The notes: generated by a model not told the origin, from the letters alone. 64,000 nt of DNA from CAUZIZ01 sp963579905 (GCA_963579905.1 CAUZIZ010000007.1:5221-69220), one strand, 5' to 3'; counted from the first letter of the stretch, positions 8,057-17,484 are shown. Translations and numbers: made by a program.

Positions 8057-9013
8057 CTACCATGGCATGGATCGCTTGCTGTAGCGGCGTCCTTTATCCG
8101 CGGCTTTTTGATTTCCCGAGCCAATCATTACCCCTTCGTCTATCATCCGCTCCACCGAGTCTGGAGCCACGCCGTTCAGAAAAGGGATCTTGGCGGCCTT
8201 GCAGGCGGAAAAGACACGCTCACGAGCTTCCTTCATCACCTTTACGTAGTTTTCGCCCTGGCGTCCGGGGAATCCCCAGGACATGCCCATGTCGCTGGGA
8301 CCCCACTCGGCGAAACCTATGCCGGGTACCCTCACACTCGACTCGGCATTCTGGAGTGCGTGGCGATCTTCGATCTTTAGACCCAGCAGGATCTCGCCTT
8401 CGGGATTCAGCGGCCAGGGATCGGCGATCTGGAGGTATCTGTTGGTGTCGATTCCCCAGATCTGGCTGGCGAAACCCTGTCCCCCACTGCCTCTCAAGCC
8501 TTCCTTGAGGCCGTTTCCTACACGGCCTTTGTGAAAGGGGTATCGGGCTGCCTCCACAAACACGCGGATTGCCTCCGGGGAACGCGCGTGGCAGAGCAAG
8601 ATCCCATGGGCTCCGGCCGCCAGGACCTGCTGCACCATCCAGTAGTTCGCCTTCATAGTCGCTTCGTCGATTCCGCCTACGGGCAGCGTGCAGATGACCG
8701 CAGGGGTTCGATGTCCACTGCGGGTGGGACCTCCATCTACCAGACCCTGCATGAATCTCCGCAGGAGAGTCACGTCGTAGGCTCCGTGCTCCATCTCGTA
8801 ATTGATGTAGTCGGCCCAGGTTTGTGCCAATCGCTTGCCTTCCTCGTAGCCTCCGTGGGCACCCGTGTAATAGATGGGCTGCCCTTGCTCCAGGAGCTCG
8901 ATCGCCTTGTTGACTCTTTTCGCCTCGGCGGATTTGCCTGAGGGATTGACAGTCGAAAGGCCGGCGGCGTAGGTTGAGACAATCAGAAGCGTAAGCAGTC
9001 TCGGCTTTTTCAT
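8057..9013 (-). CDS. HpcH/HpaI aldolase family protein, exported
   Basis: A 318-residue TIM-barrel class II aldolase/citrate lyase-beta type protein. EGEILLGLKIEDRHALQNAE holds the metal-ligand region, GIGFAEWGPSDMGMSWG matches the family's substrate loop, and HGILLCHARSPEAIR the preceding strand. It has an N-terminal hydrophobic stretch (LLTLLIVSTYAAGLS) after two Lys, so it is predicted to be secreted, which is unusual for a pyruvate aldolase. An ACGGAGAAA site precedes the ATG. It is divergent from a similarly exported D-2-hydroxyacid dehydrogenase 183 bp away. Confidence 0.8.
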   Translation of the reverse strand: MKKPRLLTLLIVSTYAAGLSTVNPSGKSAEAKRVNKAIELLEQGQPIYYTGAHGGYEEGKRLAQTWADYINYEMEHGAYDVTLLRRFMQGLVDGGPTRSGHRTPAVICTLPVGGIDEATMKANYWMVQQVLAAGAHGILLCHARSPEAIRVFVEAARYPFHKGRVGNGLKEGLRGSGGQGFASQIWGIDTNRYLQIADPWPLNPEGEILLGLKIEDRHALQNAESSVRVPGIGFAEWGPSDMGMSWGFPGRQGENYVKVMKEARERVFSACKAAKIPFLNGVAPDSVERMIDEGVMIGSGNQKAADKGRRYSKRSMPW

Positions 9014-9196
9014 GATTTCTCCGTCGAGGAGGCTGTGGAAAATTTTGCTGAGGGAACGTCAGAGACGAGTTCCCACGTCCCTCCAAACAAGCTTACATCG
9101 AACGGGAGAAACCTTGAAGCATGGGCAACAAGATTGTCCGGATAGGCCGACTCTGCAGACTGGGGTTGGAGCCCCAACTAAACGAAGAAGAAAATC
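9014..9196. promoter_or_regulatory. Shared divergent promoter region
   Basis: The 183 bp between the aldolase (leftward) and the dehydrogenase (rightward) must contain both promoters. A hairpin-forming GGGGTTGGAGCCCC lies at about 9161-9174 near the dehydrogenase start. No confident -35/-10 pair or operator was identified. Confidence 0.4.
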
Positions 9197-10243
9197 ATGA
9201 AGCCTCTCCAGAGACTCGGGATCTTCATCTCGATCAATATCTTTGTAGTCACCCTGGTCCAGAGTCCCTTGATGGCCTCGGACGTGAGAGTTCTGGTTTC
9301 CCCTGATCAGAAGAAGCAGCTTGCGGAATTGGAACGGAGCCTACCCAATCTGGAACTGGTCGCGGCGAAATCGGATCAAATACTGGATGTTATCGGCGAT
9401 TGTGACGCCATCATCGGTCTGGGCTATGGCGGCGATCGTTCCCGTCAGATCATTCAAGCAGGGAAGAAGTTGCGGTGGGTGCACAGCACTAGCGCGGGTG
9501 TGGAAAACACCGTGTGGATTCCCGAGCTGAAAGACAGCGATATCATCCTGACCAATGCCAAGATCTTCCAGGGTCCGGAGATCGCCGACCATGCTTTCGG
9601 ATTGCTGTTGACCCTGACCCGCAACCTGAAACAGTTCAACCGGCGGATGGATGAGGGCTGGGAAAGGATTACCCCAGATTTGCCCATCATCGAACTGCGA
9701 CACAAGACCATTCTGATCGTTGGTCTTGGGGGGATTGGGACTCAGATCGCCCAGCGGGCTTCCGCCTTCGACATGCGAGTTCTGGCCGTCGATCCCAAAG
9801 ATATTCCTCTGATGCACATCGTAGAGCGCGTCGTCAGGCCAGATCAGCTGCACGAGGTACTTCCTCAGGCCGACGTCGTCGTCAGCTCGGTCCCCCATAC
9901 CGCTGCGTCCGAGGGCATGTTCGGCAAGAACGAATTTGCCTTGATGAAGGACGGCGTCTATTTCGTCAACGTCTCACGTGGGAAGGTGGTCCAGACAGAG
10001 GCCCTGGTGGAGGCCTTGAGGTCGGGCAAGGTCCGGGCTGCAGGCCTGGACGTGACCAACCCCGAGCCGCTACCCAAGAACCATCAACTGTGGAAAATGA
10101 ACAACGTCATCATTACACCCCATATTGCGACGGTTTCGATTCAATCCCGCACTCGACTTCTCGAACTGATTCGCAGCAATATCGAGCGCTTTGTCACCGG
10201 GCGACCCATGCTGAACGTCGTCAACAAGGCAGCCGGGTTCTAA
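9197..10243 (+). CDS. D-2-hydroxyacid dehydrogenase with an export signal
   Basis: The 348-residue protein has the NAD-binding motif IVGLGGIGTQIA (GxGxxG at 176-181), D199 at the end of the next strand (NAD rather than NADP preference) and the catalytic trio R261, E290 and H309 (NVSRGKVV, NPEP, TPHIA). It would interconvert a D-2-hydroxyacid and a 2-oxoacid. Residues 1-28 form a signal-like sequence (KPLQRLGIF, hydrophobic core, SPLMAS), odd for an NAD-dependent enzyme. GAAGAAGAAA precedes the ATG. Its partner is probably the divergent aldolase. Confidence 0.85.
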   Translation: MKPLQRLGIFISINIFVVTLVQSPLMASDVRVLVSPDQKKQLAELERSLPNLELVAAKSDQILDVIGDCDAIIGLGYGGDRSRQIIQAGKKLRWVHSTSAGVENTVWIPELKDSDIILTNAKIFQGPEIADHAFGLLLTLTRNLKQFNRRMDEGWERITPDLPIIELRHKTILIVGLGGIGTQIAQRASAFDMRVLAVDPKDIPLMHIVERVVRPDQLHEVLPQADVVVSSVPHTAASEGMFGKNEFALMKDGVYFVNVSRGKVVQTEALVEALRSGKVRAAGLDVTNPEPLPKNHQLWKMNNVIITPHIATVSIQSRTRLLELIRSNIERFVTGRPMLNVVNKAAGF

Positions 10244-10244
10244 T

Positions 10245-10500
10245 CTAAGCTTGAAACTTCAAGAATTCGTCGCACGTCTGAACGTCGCACGTCTCCTGTC
10301 CTCCGAAGGTGCCGCCAACGGGTGAGCTACCAGCGTGCCGAAGCCAAGTCCGACAGAGCCGCGAACGACTTGAGCCGTTAGCAAAATGAGCCCAGGTTCC
10401 GAGGAGAGAGCCGGACAACAGCACAAATCCCCAGTAGCCGGAAGTTTCCTTCTCGAATGGGGCAGCACCGCTGGGGGGGACTGACCTGAAACTTCATTGG
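10245..10500 (+). repeat. Dispersed repeat family A, full-length copy (5' variant 1)
   Basis: Starts CTAAGCTTGAAACTTCA two bases after the dehydrogenase stop and ends CCTGAAACTTCATTGG. Shared landmarks with the other copies: GAATTCGTCGCACGTC, CGGGTGAACTACCAGC (here GAGCTACC), CGCGAACGACTTGAGCCG, CCAGGTTCCGAGGAGAGAG and CTCGAATGGGGCAG. Non-coding; on the opposite strand it opens a spurious 117-codon frame. Confidence 0.85.
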
Positions 10501-10749
10501 ATAGGAAATCATGCAGGAGCAGCCGTTTGACAGAGCCGTGACTGCGAAGGAGCGGCACCGGCATACCAATGCCGGTAAACAACGAACCTGGCAGACAGTG
10601 ACCCGAGGACACTCTTCTTTTAGACTCGCCACACGCCCCGATCGGTGATCGGGGCCCGCTCCCTCACGGTCACGGCTCTGTAAGCACGCCGAAGCAACGG
10701 AGAGGCGGGATCTTCACCCTTGAGGAAGGCATCTGACGAAAGAGCAAAA
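10501..10749. other. Non-coding region with two short hairpins
   Basis: Two perfect or near-perfect palindromes stand out: CCGGCATACCAATGCCGG at 10558-10575 and GCCCCGATCGGTGATCGGGGC-type at 10634-10654. Neither is followed by a T-run. No gene is recognisable. The region links two copies of repeat family A. Confidence 0.5.
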
Positions 10750-10891
10750 CAGCGCCGTGAACGGGTGAACTACCAGCGTTACAACGCTAAGTCCGTCAGA
10801 GCCGCGAACGACTTGAGCTGTTGGCGACATGAGCCCCGGTTTTGAGGAGAGAGCCGGACAACAGCACAATCTCCGCTATCCCGACCCCAAG
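10750..10891 (+). repeat. Dispersed repeat family A, central part only
   Basis: Matches the middle of the family from the ACGGGTGAACTACCAGCG word through CGCGAACGACTTGAGC and GAGGAGAGAGCCGGACAACA. Both family ends are missing. It lies in the same orientation as the copy 250 bp upstream; the next 184 bp to the phosphate transporter show nothing recognisable. Confidence 0.75.
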
Positions 10892-11075
10892 TCAAGGCTC
10901 GCAGTTGGACGCTTCGTAGCTTGGGATGGGTTGGCCTTTCATATCTCAGACCTCGACCCGGATCGAGCCTTGCCCTCTGGGGGCATTGGAGAACAATCCT
11001 GCCCAGGTGCTGTTCATTCCCTGCCTCCTGATGAGATCAAACTTTCTTGTTGTGACGCCGACGAAGAAGTCTTTG

Positions 11076-12193
11076 CTACTGGGAGAGCCAGTAGGTGAGC
11101 GCCGCGAAGAGGGCAGCTAAAGGCAGGGTGATCAACCAGGAAATCAGGATCGCCTGGATTGTTCGACGCTTCCCCTGCCGGGTGGCTAGCCCGAGGCCAA
11201 AAAGGCTACTGCATGAAACGTGTGTGGTGGATACGGGAATTCCCCAGCGCGACTCCACTACGACCAGAAACGCAGTCACCAGATTGGCGGCGAACCCCTG
11301 CCCGTGGTTCATTCTGGTAATGCCGGTGCTCATGGTCAGGGCCACGCGGCGGGCGTTGAGGAGCCCCCCAATCGCCATCGTCACTCCCACTACCAAGAAG
11401 ACTCGGGGCGAGGCTCATCCCGAGCCCTGAGGCCGCGATCAGCAGAGCAACTATCTTGGGTGCATCGTTGAGTCCTCGGGCAAAGCCAACCACTCCGGCA
11501 GAAAGGAAATGGAGATGGTCCAAGATCGATTGGGCATCAATGCCAACCAAGCGGCCCTGATAGCGCTCCCTGCAAGACTCCATTTGTCCCACAATGACCC
11601 TCAAACCGGTTGACTGAAGCACTGCGCCTCCGCTCGGCTGAAGTTGAACCGGTTGAGGCTCTTCTCCTTCGACACAAAGGCACATGCGTCGCTCTACGCC
11701 CATCCGCAATCGCGCAGCTCGAAAGAGAGGGTAAACACCCGCCGCCAGAACCAGGCTCAGCAGAGGGCTCAAGCCAAGGGGAAGAAAGAAGCTCGTACCC
11801 AATCGGCTCAAGTCGACCGAACCGGCGGCAGTGAGCCCAGCACACCTACCAAAGCTCCAGTCAGAGCGTGGGTGGTGGAGATGGGCCATCCTGTCAGGGT
11901 CACCAGCATCACCGTGATCGCCGCACCAAGGCCGACGGCGAACAGAAACGAAGGGTCGTGCGTGAGCGTCTCTGGCACCAATCCCTTTCCGCTAAATGCC
12001 TTCACCAACCGGCCGGAGAGCAGCGCCGCTGCACAGGAACCCAGCAAGGTCGTCCCCGTTGCCCACCATAGGGCGTGGCGATAGTCGGTTGTACGACTGC
12101 CGAACAGAGTTGCCACGCCTTTGAAGTTGTCGTTGGCTCCGTTGCGTAGGCCAGAAAGAGCATCACGCAGATCAGCCCAAACATCATCGTCAT
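11076..12193 (-). pseudogene. pit: Pit-type inorganic phosphate transporter, three frameshifts
   Basis: Joining three frames rebuilds a PiT permease. It begins MTMMFGLICVMLFLAY followed, one frame over, by NGANDNFKGVATLFG (the signature GANDxxK, shift near 12147). It continues TGWPISTTHALTGALVGVLG, then shifts near 11835 to LTAAGSVDLSRLGTSFFLPL. A FARGLNDAPKI signature comes next, and after a third shift near 11410 VVGVTMAIGGLLNARRVA and GIPVSTTHVSCSSLFG. Both duplicated halves are present, so the gene was complete before the indels. PiT imports phosphate with H+ or Na+. No PhoU-like partner is nearby. Confidence 0.85.
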
Positions 12194-12471
12194 CTGAAGT
12201 TACTCTACCCCAAGCTTACAAAAGCCAACAACATAAGCGATCGAGCCTGTCGGGAATCATACCGGGTGCTCACAGACCGAACTTGCGCTGCTGGGAGCTG
12301 CTCGCCTAAACTTCTCCGGTTGCCCGTCCATCGTCGCATTTGTCATGTTGGGGACAGGGGTCCCAACCGCCGTTTCTCGGAGCGGATCATTGATCGAGGC
12401 GATCCTTTAATCGGGCACGATCCGGTGATGCCAGTTGCTACCGAAGGGCAGGGCATCAGGACCAGCCGCCC

Positions 12472-13533
12472 ATGATACCAACCAGTGCCCTGACCTTCTG
12501 CGTAGCCCTGGTGATTGCGGCCATCTTGACCCCAATCGCCCGAAGCCTGGCGCTGCGACTAAAGATTCTCGATCAGCCCGACCCTCGCAAGATCCACTCG
12601 AGTCCGAAACCACTTCTTGGTGGAGTAGCCATCTATCTTTCGGTAGTTCTAAGCCTGCTTCTGGTAGTCGAGGCACCACTTCGGATCCAGATAATTTCCC
12701 TGGTAGCAGCTGCTACAGTGCTGGTCGCCGTTGGTTTGGCTGACGATTGCATTTCTCTGAGCGCCCGCCTGAAACTGTTTCTTGCCATCCCCATGGCGGG
12801 GTTGATCCTCGCAATCGGAGGATTTCGGGTCACCACGTTCCCCCTGGGCAGCCTCCTGGACAGCTTACCTGGGGTGGCGCTTGTCTTCAGCTATCTGCTC
12901 ACAATTCTTTGGGTCGTTGCGATCACCAGCGCCTTCGCAATCCTCGACCATATGGATGGACTGTGCGCTGGATTGGCTGCCCTGGCATCTTGCTTCTTCT
13001 TGCTTTTTTCTCTCATGCACGATCAGGTTCTGGCCAGCCTTCTGTCAGCAGCCATGCTGGGTGCCAGCCTGGGTTTCTTGAAGTGGAACTTCAAGCCGGC
13101 AACCATCTTCATGGGTGACAGTGGCGCCATGTTTGTGGGATTGATGATGTCCGCCATGGGCATCATGCTTGGATTCAACGACATGACAATTCAAACCGGC
13201 TGGATGATTCCCATTCTAATTCTCGGCATTCCGATTTTCGATAGCACGCTGGTTGTCATCTCCCGCTCCCGTAGAGGGCTCGCACCCTCGCAGTCTCCCG
13301 GCAAGGATCATACCGCCCATCGGTTGGCAGCTCTGGGTTTGGGCGAATACAAAGCGGTCCTTATTCTTTACGGGTGCGGCCTGGGTCTGGGAGGAGCTTC
13401 GCTATCGATCGCCTGGTTCACCACGATACAGAGCTGCCTCCTCTTTAGCGCACTCCTCCTCTGCTGGGTTCTGGCCGTAGTTTGGCTAGAGCGCACACCC
13501 TATGAGCGGCAGGAGTCGGGATTGAGCAAATGA
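12472..13533 (+). CDS. Polyprenyl-phosphate sugar-1-phosphate transferase (WecA/MraY superfamily)
   Basis: A 353-residue polytopic protein with about ten hydrophobic segments. The superfamily's cytoplasmic motifs are visible: PRKIHSSPKPLLGG in the first loop, LADDCISLSARLKL (DD pair, Mg site), AILDHMDGLCAGLA (in place of NxxDGxDGL) and FKPATIFMGDSGAMFVG. The last is followed by a basic loop (SRSRRGLAPSQSPGKDHTAH) containing the final His motif. It would transfer a sugar phosphate to undecaprenyl phosphate, starting a cell-surface glycan. The DH replacement in the second motif is slightly off-consensus. No clear ribosome site precedes the ATG. Confidence 0.85.
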   Translation: MIPTSALTFCVALVIAAILTPIARSLALRLKILDQPDPRKIHSSPKPLLGGVAIYLSVVLSLLLVVEAPLRIQIISLVAAATVLVAVGLADDCISLSARLKLFLAIPMAGLILAIGGFRVTTFPLGSLLDSLPGVALVFSYLLTILWVVAITSAFAILDHMDGLCAGLAALASCFFLLFSLMHDQVLASLLSAAMLGASLGFLKWNFKPATIFMGDSGAMFVGLMMSAMGIMLGFNDMTIQTGWMIPILILGIPIFDSTLVVISRSRRGLAPSQSPGKDHTAHRLAALGLGEYKAVLILYGCGLGLGGASLSIAWFTTIQSCLLFSALLLCWVLAVVWLERTPYERQESGLSK

Positions 13534-13634
13534 CAGCCAGGGACTCTTCCAAAAAACCCGAATATTGCCTTGTTTTACATTGGGGGCTATAATTCGGAGA
13601 TCTTCCGACGCATATCGAACCAAGAGGCTCAGCC

Positions 13635-14606
13635 ATGACCAAACTTCATCGACGTGATTTCTTGAAGGCACTCCCTGCCAGTGCTGCCGCGCTAGGACCG
13701 GCGACACAAGTTCTCTCCAAGCACCACCAGCAGAAGTTGGCTATTGGTCTTGGCTTCAGCCTGTACAACACCCGAAGCCTCCGCACCCCAGAGGCCATGA
13801 GGATGTGCAAACAGGTGGGCTACGATGATGTGGAGCCGGCAATCTATCCTGGTTGGCAGGATGACCCCATGGTTCTTTCCAAATCCGCCCGCAGAGAGAT
13901 CGCCCATCTCTTCGCCGAGTTGGGTTTAGGCCTGAGCGGACTGGACGAGGACCTCAGAGTCGACGTGGACGACGCAACACATCGGGAGAATCTGGAACGA
14001 ATCAAACGGGCGGCACAGCTCTGGCGTGACATCTACCCCTTCTGGGCTCGCACCCCGAGCCGCCGCAATCGTCTTCCGGTGCTGGTTTTGACCCTGGGCG
14101 GGAAGATGGCGGAATGGGAACAGGCGAAACATCGGATGGCTGAGCGACTGCGAGGGTGGGCCGAGGTGGGCGAGTCCCACCAGATCCTGCTAGCCATCAA
14201 ACCCCACGTCGGCAACGCCCTGCACTCCCCTGAGGGAGCGCTCTGGCTGATGCAGCAGGCCGCAAACCCATGGGTCAAGATCACCTACGACTACAGCCAT
14301 TTCAGGGCTATGAACTACGACATGGTGGACTCTATTCGGCTTCTGGGATCACACGCCGTTTTTACACACGCCAAAGATGCCACCACCGAAAATGGAAAGA
14401 CGCGTTTCCTGATGCCGGGTGACGGAGACACCAATTACGTCACCTATCTCAAGGAGCTTCAGGCTCAAGGATATCGGGGATCTGTCGTCCTTGAAGTGAG
14501 TGGACAGATCCACAGGAAGCCGGGATACGACCCGGTAGCGGCCGCCAGGCACTGCTATAAGAGCCTTTCCGCTGCCTTCGAAAAGGCCGGGGTCGCCAGG
14601 GCCTGA
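13635..14606 (+). CDS. Tat-exported sugar phosphate isomerase/epimerase-like protein
   Basis: The N-terminus KLHRRDFLKALPASAAALG is a twin-arginine signal, so the folded protein is exported. The rest is an AP-endonuclease-2-type TIM barrel (xylose isomerase-like): GLGFSLYNTRSL, YDDVEPA, ITYDYSHFRAM, VFTHAKDATTENG and VVLEVSGQIHRKPGYDP carry the Glu, His and Asp residues expected at the metal centre. It has 323 residues. Substrate unknown. Downstream are two leftward genes of unknown function, so it is monocistronic. Confidence 0.85.
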   Translation: MTKLHRRDFLKALPASAAALGPATQVLSKHHQQKLAIGLGFSLYNTRSLRTPEAMRMCKQVGYDDVEPAIYPGWQDDPMVLSKSARREIAHLFAELGLGLSGLDEDLRVDVDDATHRENLERIKRAAQLWRDIYPFWARTPSRRNRLPVLVLTLGGKMAEWEQAKHRMAERLRGWAEVGESHQILLAIKPHVGNALHSPEGALWLMQQAANPWVKITYDYSHFRAMNYDMVDSIRLLGSHAVFTHAKDATTENGKTRFLMPGDGDTNYVTYLKELQAQGYRGSVVLEVSGQIHRKPGYDPVAAARHCYKSLSAAFEKAGVARA

Positions 14607-14726
14607 CAAGATCGCCTGAATCCCAGCTCATAGACCGGCGCCGCTCACGAGCCACGATTCCCAAGTGGCCGCGCCCTTTGAAACTCGGGATTTAGGATTC
14701 GTTTGTATCTTGGAACTCTCTTGGCC

Positions 14727-15023
14727 CTACTGAACTCTCTCAGATACGGGTTTCATTTGATTGAGAGTGACTGAAGCTTCTGCTGCGTACTGCTGGAGCT
14801 GGGTGTTCAGCTTTTCATTGAGTACGACCACAGAGCGGATACTCTGGTAGTCCAGCGGCTCTTTCTCCCCTTTGTCATTGATCACGAAGGCGGGGTTGTT
14901 CTGGACTATGAAAGCCAGCAGCTGGATCAGAAAGTTGCACTCTCCTGCCAGGAACTCCCATCGAAACTCCTTGCTGAGGAACTCCTGGATCTTCCGATTC
15001 TGTTCTTCTTGAGTTTCATCCAT
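14727..15023 (-). CDS. Hypothetical protein
   Basis: A 98-residue acidic protein with a predicted helical N-terminus (EEQNRKIQEFLSKEFRWEFL) and a C-terminal helix (LNEKLNTQLQQYAAEASVTLN). No domain was recognised. It lies 30 bp downstream of the 15054-15638 gene and is probably in one operon with it. Confidence 0.55.
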   Translation of the reverse strand: MDETQEEQNRKIQEFLSKEFRWEFLAGECNFLIQLLAFIVQNNPAFVINDKGEKEPLDYQSIRSVVVLNEKLNTQLQQYAAEASVTLNQMKPVSERVQ

Positions 15024-15053
15024 ACACTGCTCTCCGATTAAGTCGAGAACGCC

Positions 15054-15638
15054 TCACAGCTCTCGGTAGGATTCGGCATAGATTCGTTTGAGAGGGGCCA
15101 GACAATAATTCTCAATGAGATCGAATAGAAGGCCTCTCCGCTTCATCAAGCGTTCCCTGTGACTCGGATTGAGGGCAAAACCAAGCCTGATAATATCGGC
15201 TTTGTCCTTGCGAATGTCCAAGGATACGGAGTGGGACATTCGGGGGTCGAAGTGAACTAGGTCTGCATACGAAAAGTGGTCGAACTCTGGATCGGTCCAT
15301 GGCTTCTCGTGACGGCTGCCCCAGTAGTAGGCTTTCAGCTTCTCGACGAAGAGGTCATAGTCGAATCCTGCAGACTTGTTGTTGACGCTGGCCTCGATCA
15401 TCAGCATCCCATCCGTGCTGTAGGCCCCTAGACCATAGGTAACATCGAGTTCCTTTCGCCGTGCGAACTTGACTCGATGGTTCCCCTTTCGATGGAAGCG
15501 TTTGACTTCGGGCTCAACACCGAGCTGAAGGCTGTCCTCCTGGGTTACATAGTTTTCCTTTGAACGTTCGTACCAGTCGTCGATGATTTCGTGAGCAATC
15601 TTGTCCAGGTGTTTGAGAGTGCCGTCGCGTGCGTCCAT
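15054..15638 (-). CDS. Hypothetical protein
   Basis: About 194 residues from the ATG at 15638; a GTG six codons upstream is an alternative. The text is regular globular sequence (LGVEPEVKRFHRKGNHRVKF, YGLGAYSTDGMLMIEAS, LDIRKDKADIIRLGFALNPSHRERL) with many charged residues and no signal peptide. I do not recognise the family. It is divergent from the VWFA gene, 58 bp away, so the two may share a promoter region. Confidence 0.6.
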   Translation of the reverse strand: MDARDGTLKHLDKIAHEIIDDWYERSKENYVTQEDSLQLGVEPEVKRFHRKGNHRVKFARRKELDVTYGLGAYSTDGMLMIEASVNNKSAGFDYDLFVEKLKAYYWGSRHEKPWTDPEFDHFSYADLVHFDPRMSHSVSLDIRKDKADIIRLGFALNPSHRERLMKRRGLLFDLIENYCLAPLKRIYAESYREL

Positions 15639-15696
15639 GGTCCCGCGTATTGTCACAGAATTGTTTCGTGAAAGTAAATATTGTAAATTGGGTTAG

Positions 15697-16590
15697 ATGC
15701 GCGAGCTTCGCATTCTCCTCTGCTGTGGCTTCTGGTTTCTGAGTTCTTTCCAACAAGCTCCAATCCGGGTCGAGGTAGAAGCGGTCAACGTTCTGGTCTC
15801 TGTAACGGATCGAAAGAACAGGTTTGTTACCAATCTGGGTCAGAACCGATTTCATATCTACGAGAACGGGGTACGCCAGCGCATCACCAACTTCAAGCAC
15901 GAAACCGAACTTCCTCTGCGGATCGCGCTCCTGATTGATACCAGCTCCAGCGTCCGCCTGAAGCTAGACTTCGAGAAAAAGGCGGCCACCCACTTCCTGC
16001 GCATGGTTATGCGACCGCCAGACCGTGCCCTTTTGGTTGAATTCGATTCCGGCGTGTCCTTGAGGCACGACTTCACTGCCAGTACCGGAGCGATTTCAAA
16101 AGAGATACGGGCACTTCGAGCGGGCGGTGGAACCGCTCTTTTGGATGCTCTTTATACCGTCTCGCGGGAAAAGATGACGGATCCCGGGTCTCGTCAGGCG
16201 ATCGTGATCCTCTCTGACGGTGTCGATCAGAACAGTCAGCACACACTGGAAAACATCGTCGAAGCGGTCCACCGTTCAGGCGCAATGATCTATGCCATCG
16301 GGACCACCCGCTTCGGCGCTGAAGTTCAAGAGGTGGGTGAAAAGACGCTCGAGAAGCTGGCTGATGAGACTGGCGGCAGAGCCTTCTTTCCCTACTCCAC
16401 CGAAACGCTAACACGTGCTTTCGAGGTGCTCAACGAGGAGCTGAGAAGCCAATACAGCTTGACTTACGTTCCCAGAAATATGGCCAAGGATGGCACTTTC
16501 CGCAAGTTCGAGGTCAAGCTGATCAAGGGGAGAGGGCTCTCTATTCGTCACCGGAAGGGATACTACGCCGCTACCGCCGAGTCCGACTAA
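15697..16590 (+). CDS. VWFA-related protein (acidobacterial type), secreted
   Basis: A 297-residue secreted protein. A signal-like start (LRILLCCGFWFLSSF) is followed by the hallmark of the acidobacterial VWFA-related family: VNVLVSVTDRKNRFVTNLGQ, FHIYENGVRQRI, then the MIDAS sequence IALLIDTSSSV (D81-x-S-x-S), GGGTALLDALY with the MIDAS Thr, and VILSDGVDQNS. The C-terminal strand LSIRHRKGYYA is also typical. These domains bind a divalent metal and a protein ligand; the role of this family is not known. Strong lineage marker for Acidobacteriota. Confidence 0.9.
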   Translation: MRELRILLCCGFWFLSSFQQAPIRVEVEAVNVLVSVTDRKNRFVTNLGQNRFHIYENGVRQRITNFKHETELPLRIALLIDTSSSVRLKLDFEKKAATHFLRMVMRPPDRALLVEFDSGVSLRHDFTASTGAISKEIRALRAGGGTALLDALYTVSREKMTDPGSRQAIVILSDGVDQNSQHTLENIVEAVHRSGAMIYAIGTTRFGAEVQEVGEKTLEKLADETGGRAFFPYSTETLTRAFEVLNEELRSQYSLTYVPRNMAKDGTFRKFEVKLIKGRGLSIRHRKGYYAATAESD

Positions 16591-16728
16591 GAGTCTGCGC
16601 GGCAGGAATGATCATAGCGAGAAAGCAGGGGAATCGAGGCCAGATGTTCTCGATTTCGAGATGCATAGTTGTTCTATTCGTCGAAAAATCGGGGAAATAT
16701 AGGCTGATTCTACCGTTTTCTCCGCAGA

Positions 16729-17484
16729 TCAGTTCCTACCGCGATCCACAATGTCTAACAGCGCGGGGAGACTGCGGATGATCCAGCGTGGCGGTCGAAG
16801 CGGAGCTTCCTGATTCCTTCGTTCTGAAAGCCAGGCCACCTGAAACCCTGCCTCCACCGCACCGACCACGTCGGCGTCGGGATCATCTCCCACAAACAAG
16901 CACCGTTTCGGATCGAATCCTGTCTCTCGAATCAGAATCTCGAAGAACTTCTTGGCCGGCTTTCGCCATCCCATCTCATCCGAGATAAAAACCGATTGGA
17001 AGTACGGCTCCATCTCGAATTTTAGCAATGCCCGGCGCAGCGTAGGTGCATCGTCGAAGTTGGAGGCCAGAATCAGCTTCTGGGTCTTCAGCTCTTCCAA
17101 TACTGCCCGTCGCTCTTCCGGGAGGAACATGGCACTGAAGACCTGCTCCATGTGAACCTGTGACATCAATCCTGAAGCCTCCCGATCGAGCCCAAGGCTC
17201 CGGCCCAGGACTTCGAATCGCTGCAGGCAGGAGTACTCGCGATGATCTCGGCTTCTCAGCTCCCCCATTAGACGCTGCGACTCAAGATATTCCTGATGGA
17301 AGCGAACGAAATCACACTCGGTCGGATACTCTTCCCGCAGCCGACGGAAGACTTCCGGACTGGTGCTGTAGCTCTGTTTCCCCTCGAATTCCAGCCGGGG
17401 AAGACAGCTGCGGTCGAAGAGAATAAGAGTGTTGAAGAGATCGAAGAAGATCGCTTGGCGGGAAAACCCTCCAATTGGGGTCAC
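16729..17484 (-). CDS. HAD-superfamily hydrolase
   Basis: 251 residues with the four HAD motifs: FFDLFNTL with nucleophile D15, LILASNFDD (motif II region), WRKPAKKFF with the motif III Lys, and CLFVGDDPDADVVGA with the Mg-binding Asp pair. The helical cap lies between motifs I and II. Its start overlaps the stop of the thioesterase gene by 4 bp (ATGA), so the genes are coupled. Likely a phosphatase; substrate unknown. Confidence 0.9.
   Translation of the reverse strand: MTPIGGFSRQAIFFDLFNTLILFDRSCLPRLEFEGKQSYSTSPEVFRRLREEYPTECDFVRFHQEYLESQRLMGELRSRDHREYSCLQRFEVLGRSLGLDREASGLMSQVHMEQVFSAMFLPEERRAVLEELKTQKLILASNFDDAPTLRRALLKFEMEPYFQSVFISDEMGWRKPAKKFFEILIRETGFDPKRCLFVGDDPDADVVGAVEAGFQVAWLSERRNQEAPLRPPRWIIRSLPALLDIVDRGRN

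Noticed and set aside
10245..10500. Integron attC-like site in the repeat (GCCAAC...CGTTAGC)
   Set aside because: The core motifs do not fit RYYYAAC and GTTRRRY, the genes between copies are not single-gene cassettes, and no integrase is present.
10259..10612. ORF of 117 codons and similar ORFs at 36773, 42303, 48348, 56287 and 61843 sharing SCPALSSEPG and VVRGSVGLGF
   Set aside because: They are translations of the repeat family A; the shared text follows from the DNA repeat, frames differ between copies, and there is no ribosome site or consistent start. Treated as spurious.
10634..10654. Intrinsic terminator after repeat copy 1
   Set aside because: The palindrome is strong but lacks a downstream T-run on either strand, so it is only listed as a hairpin.
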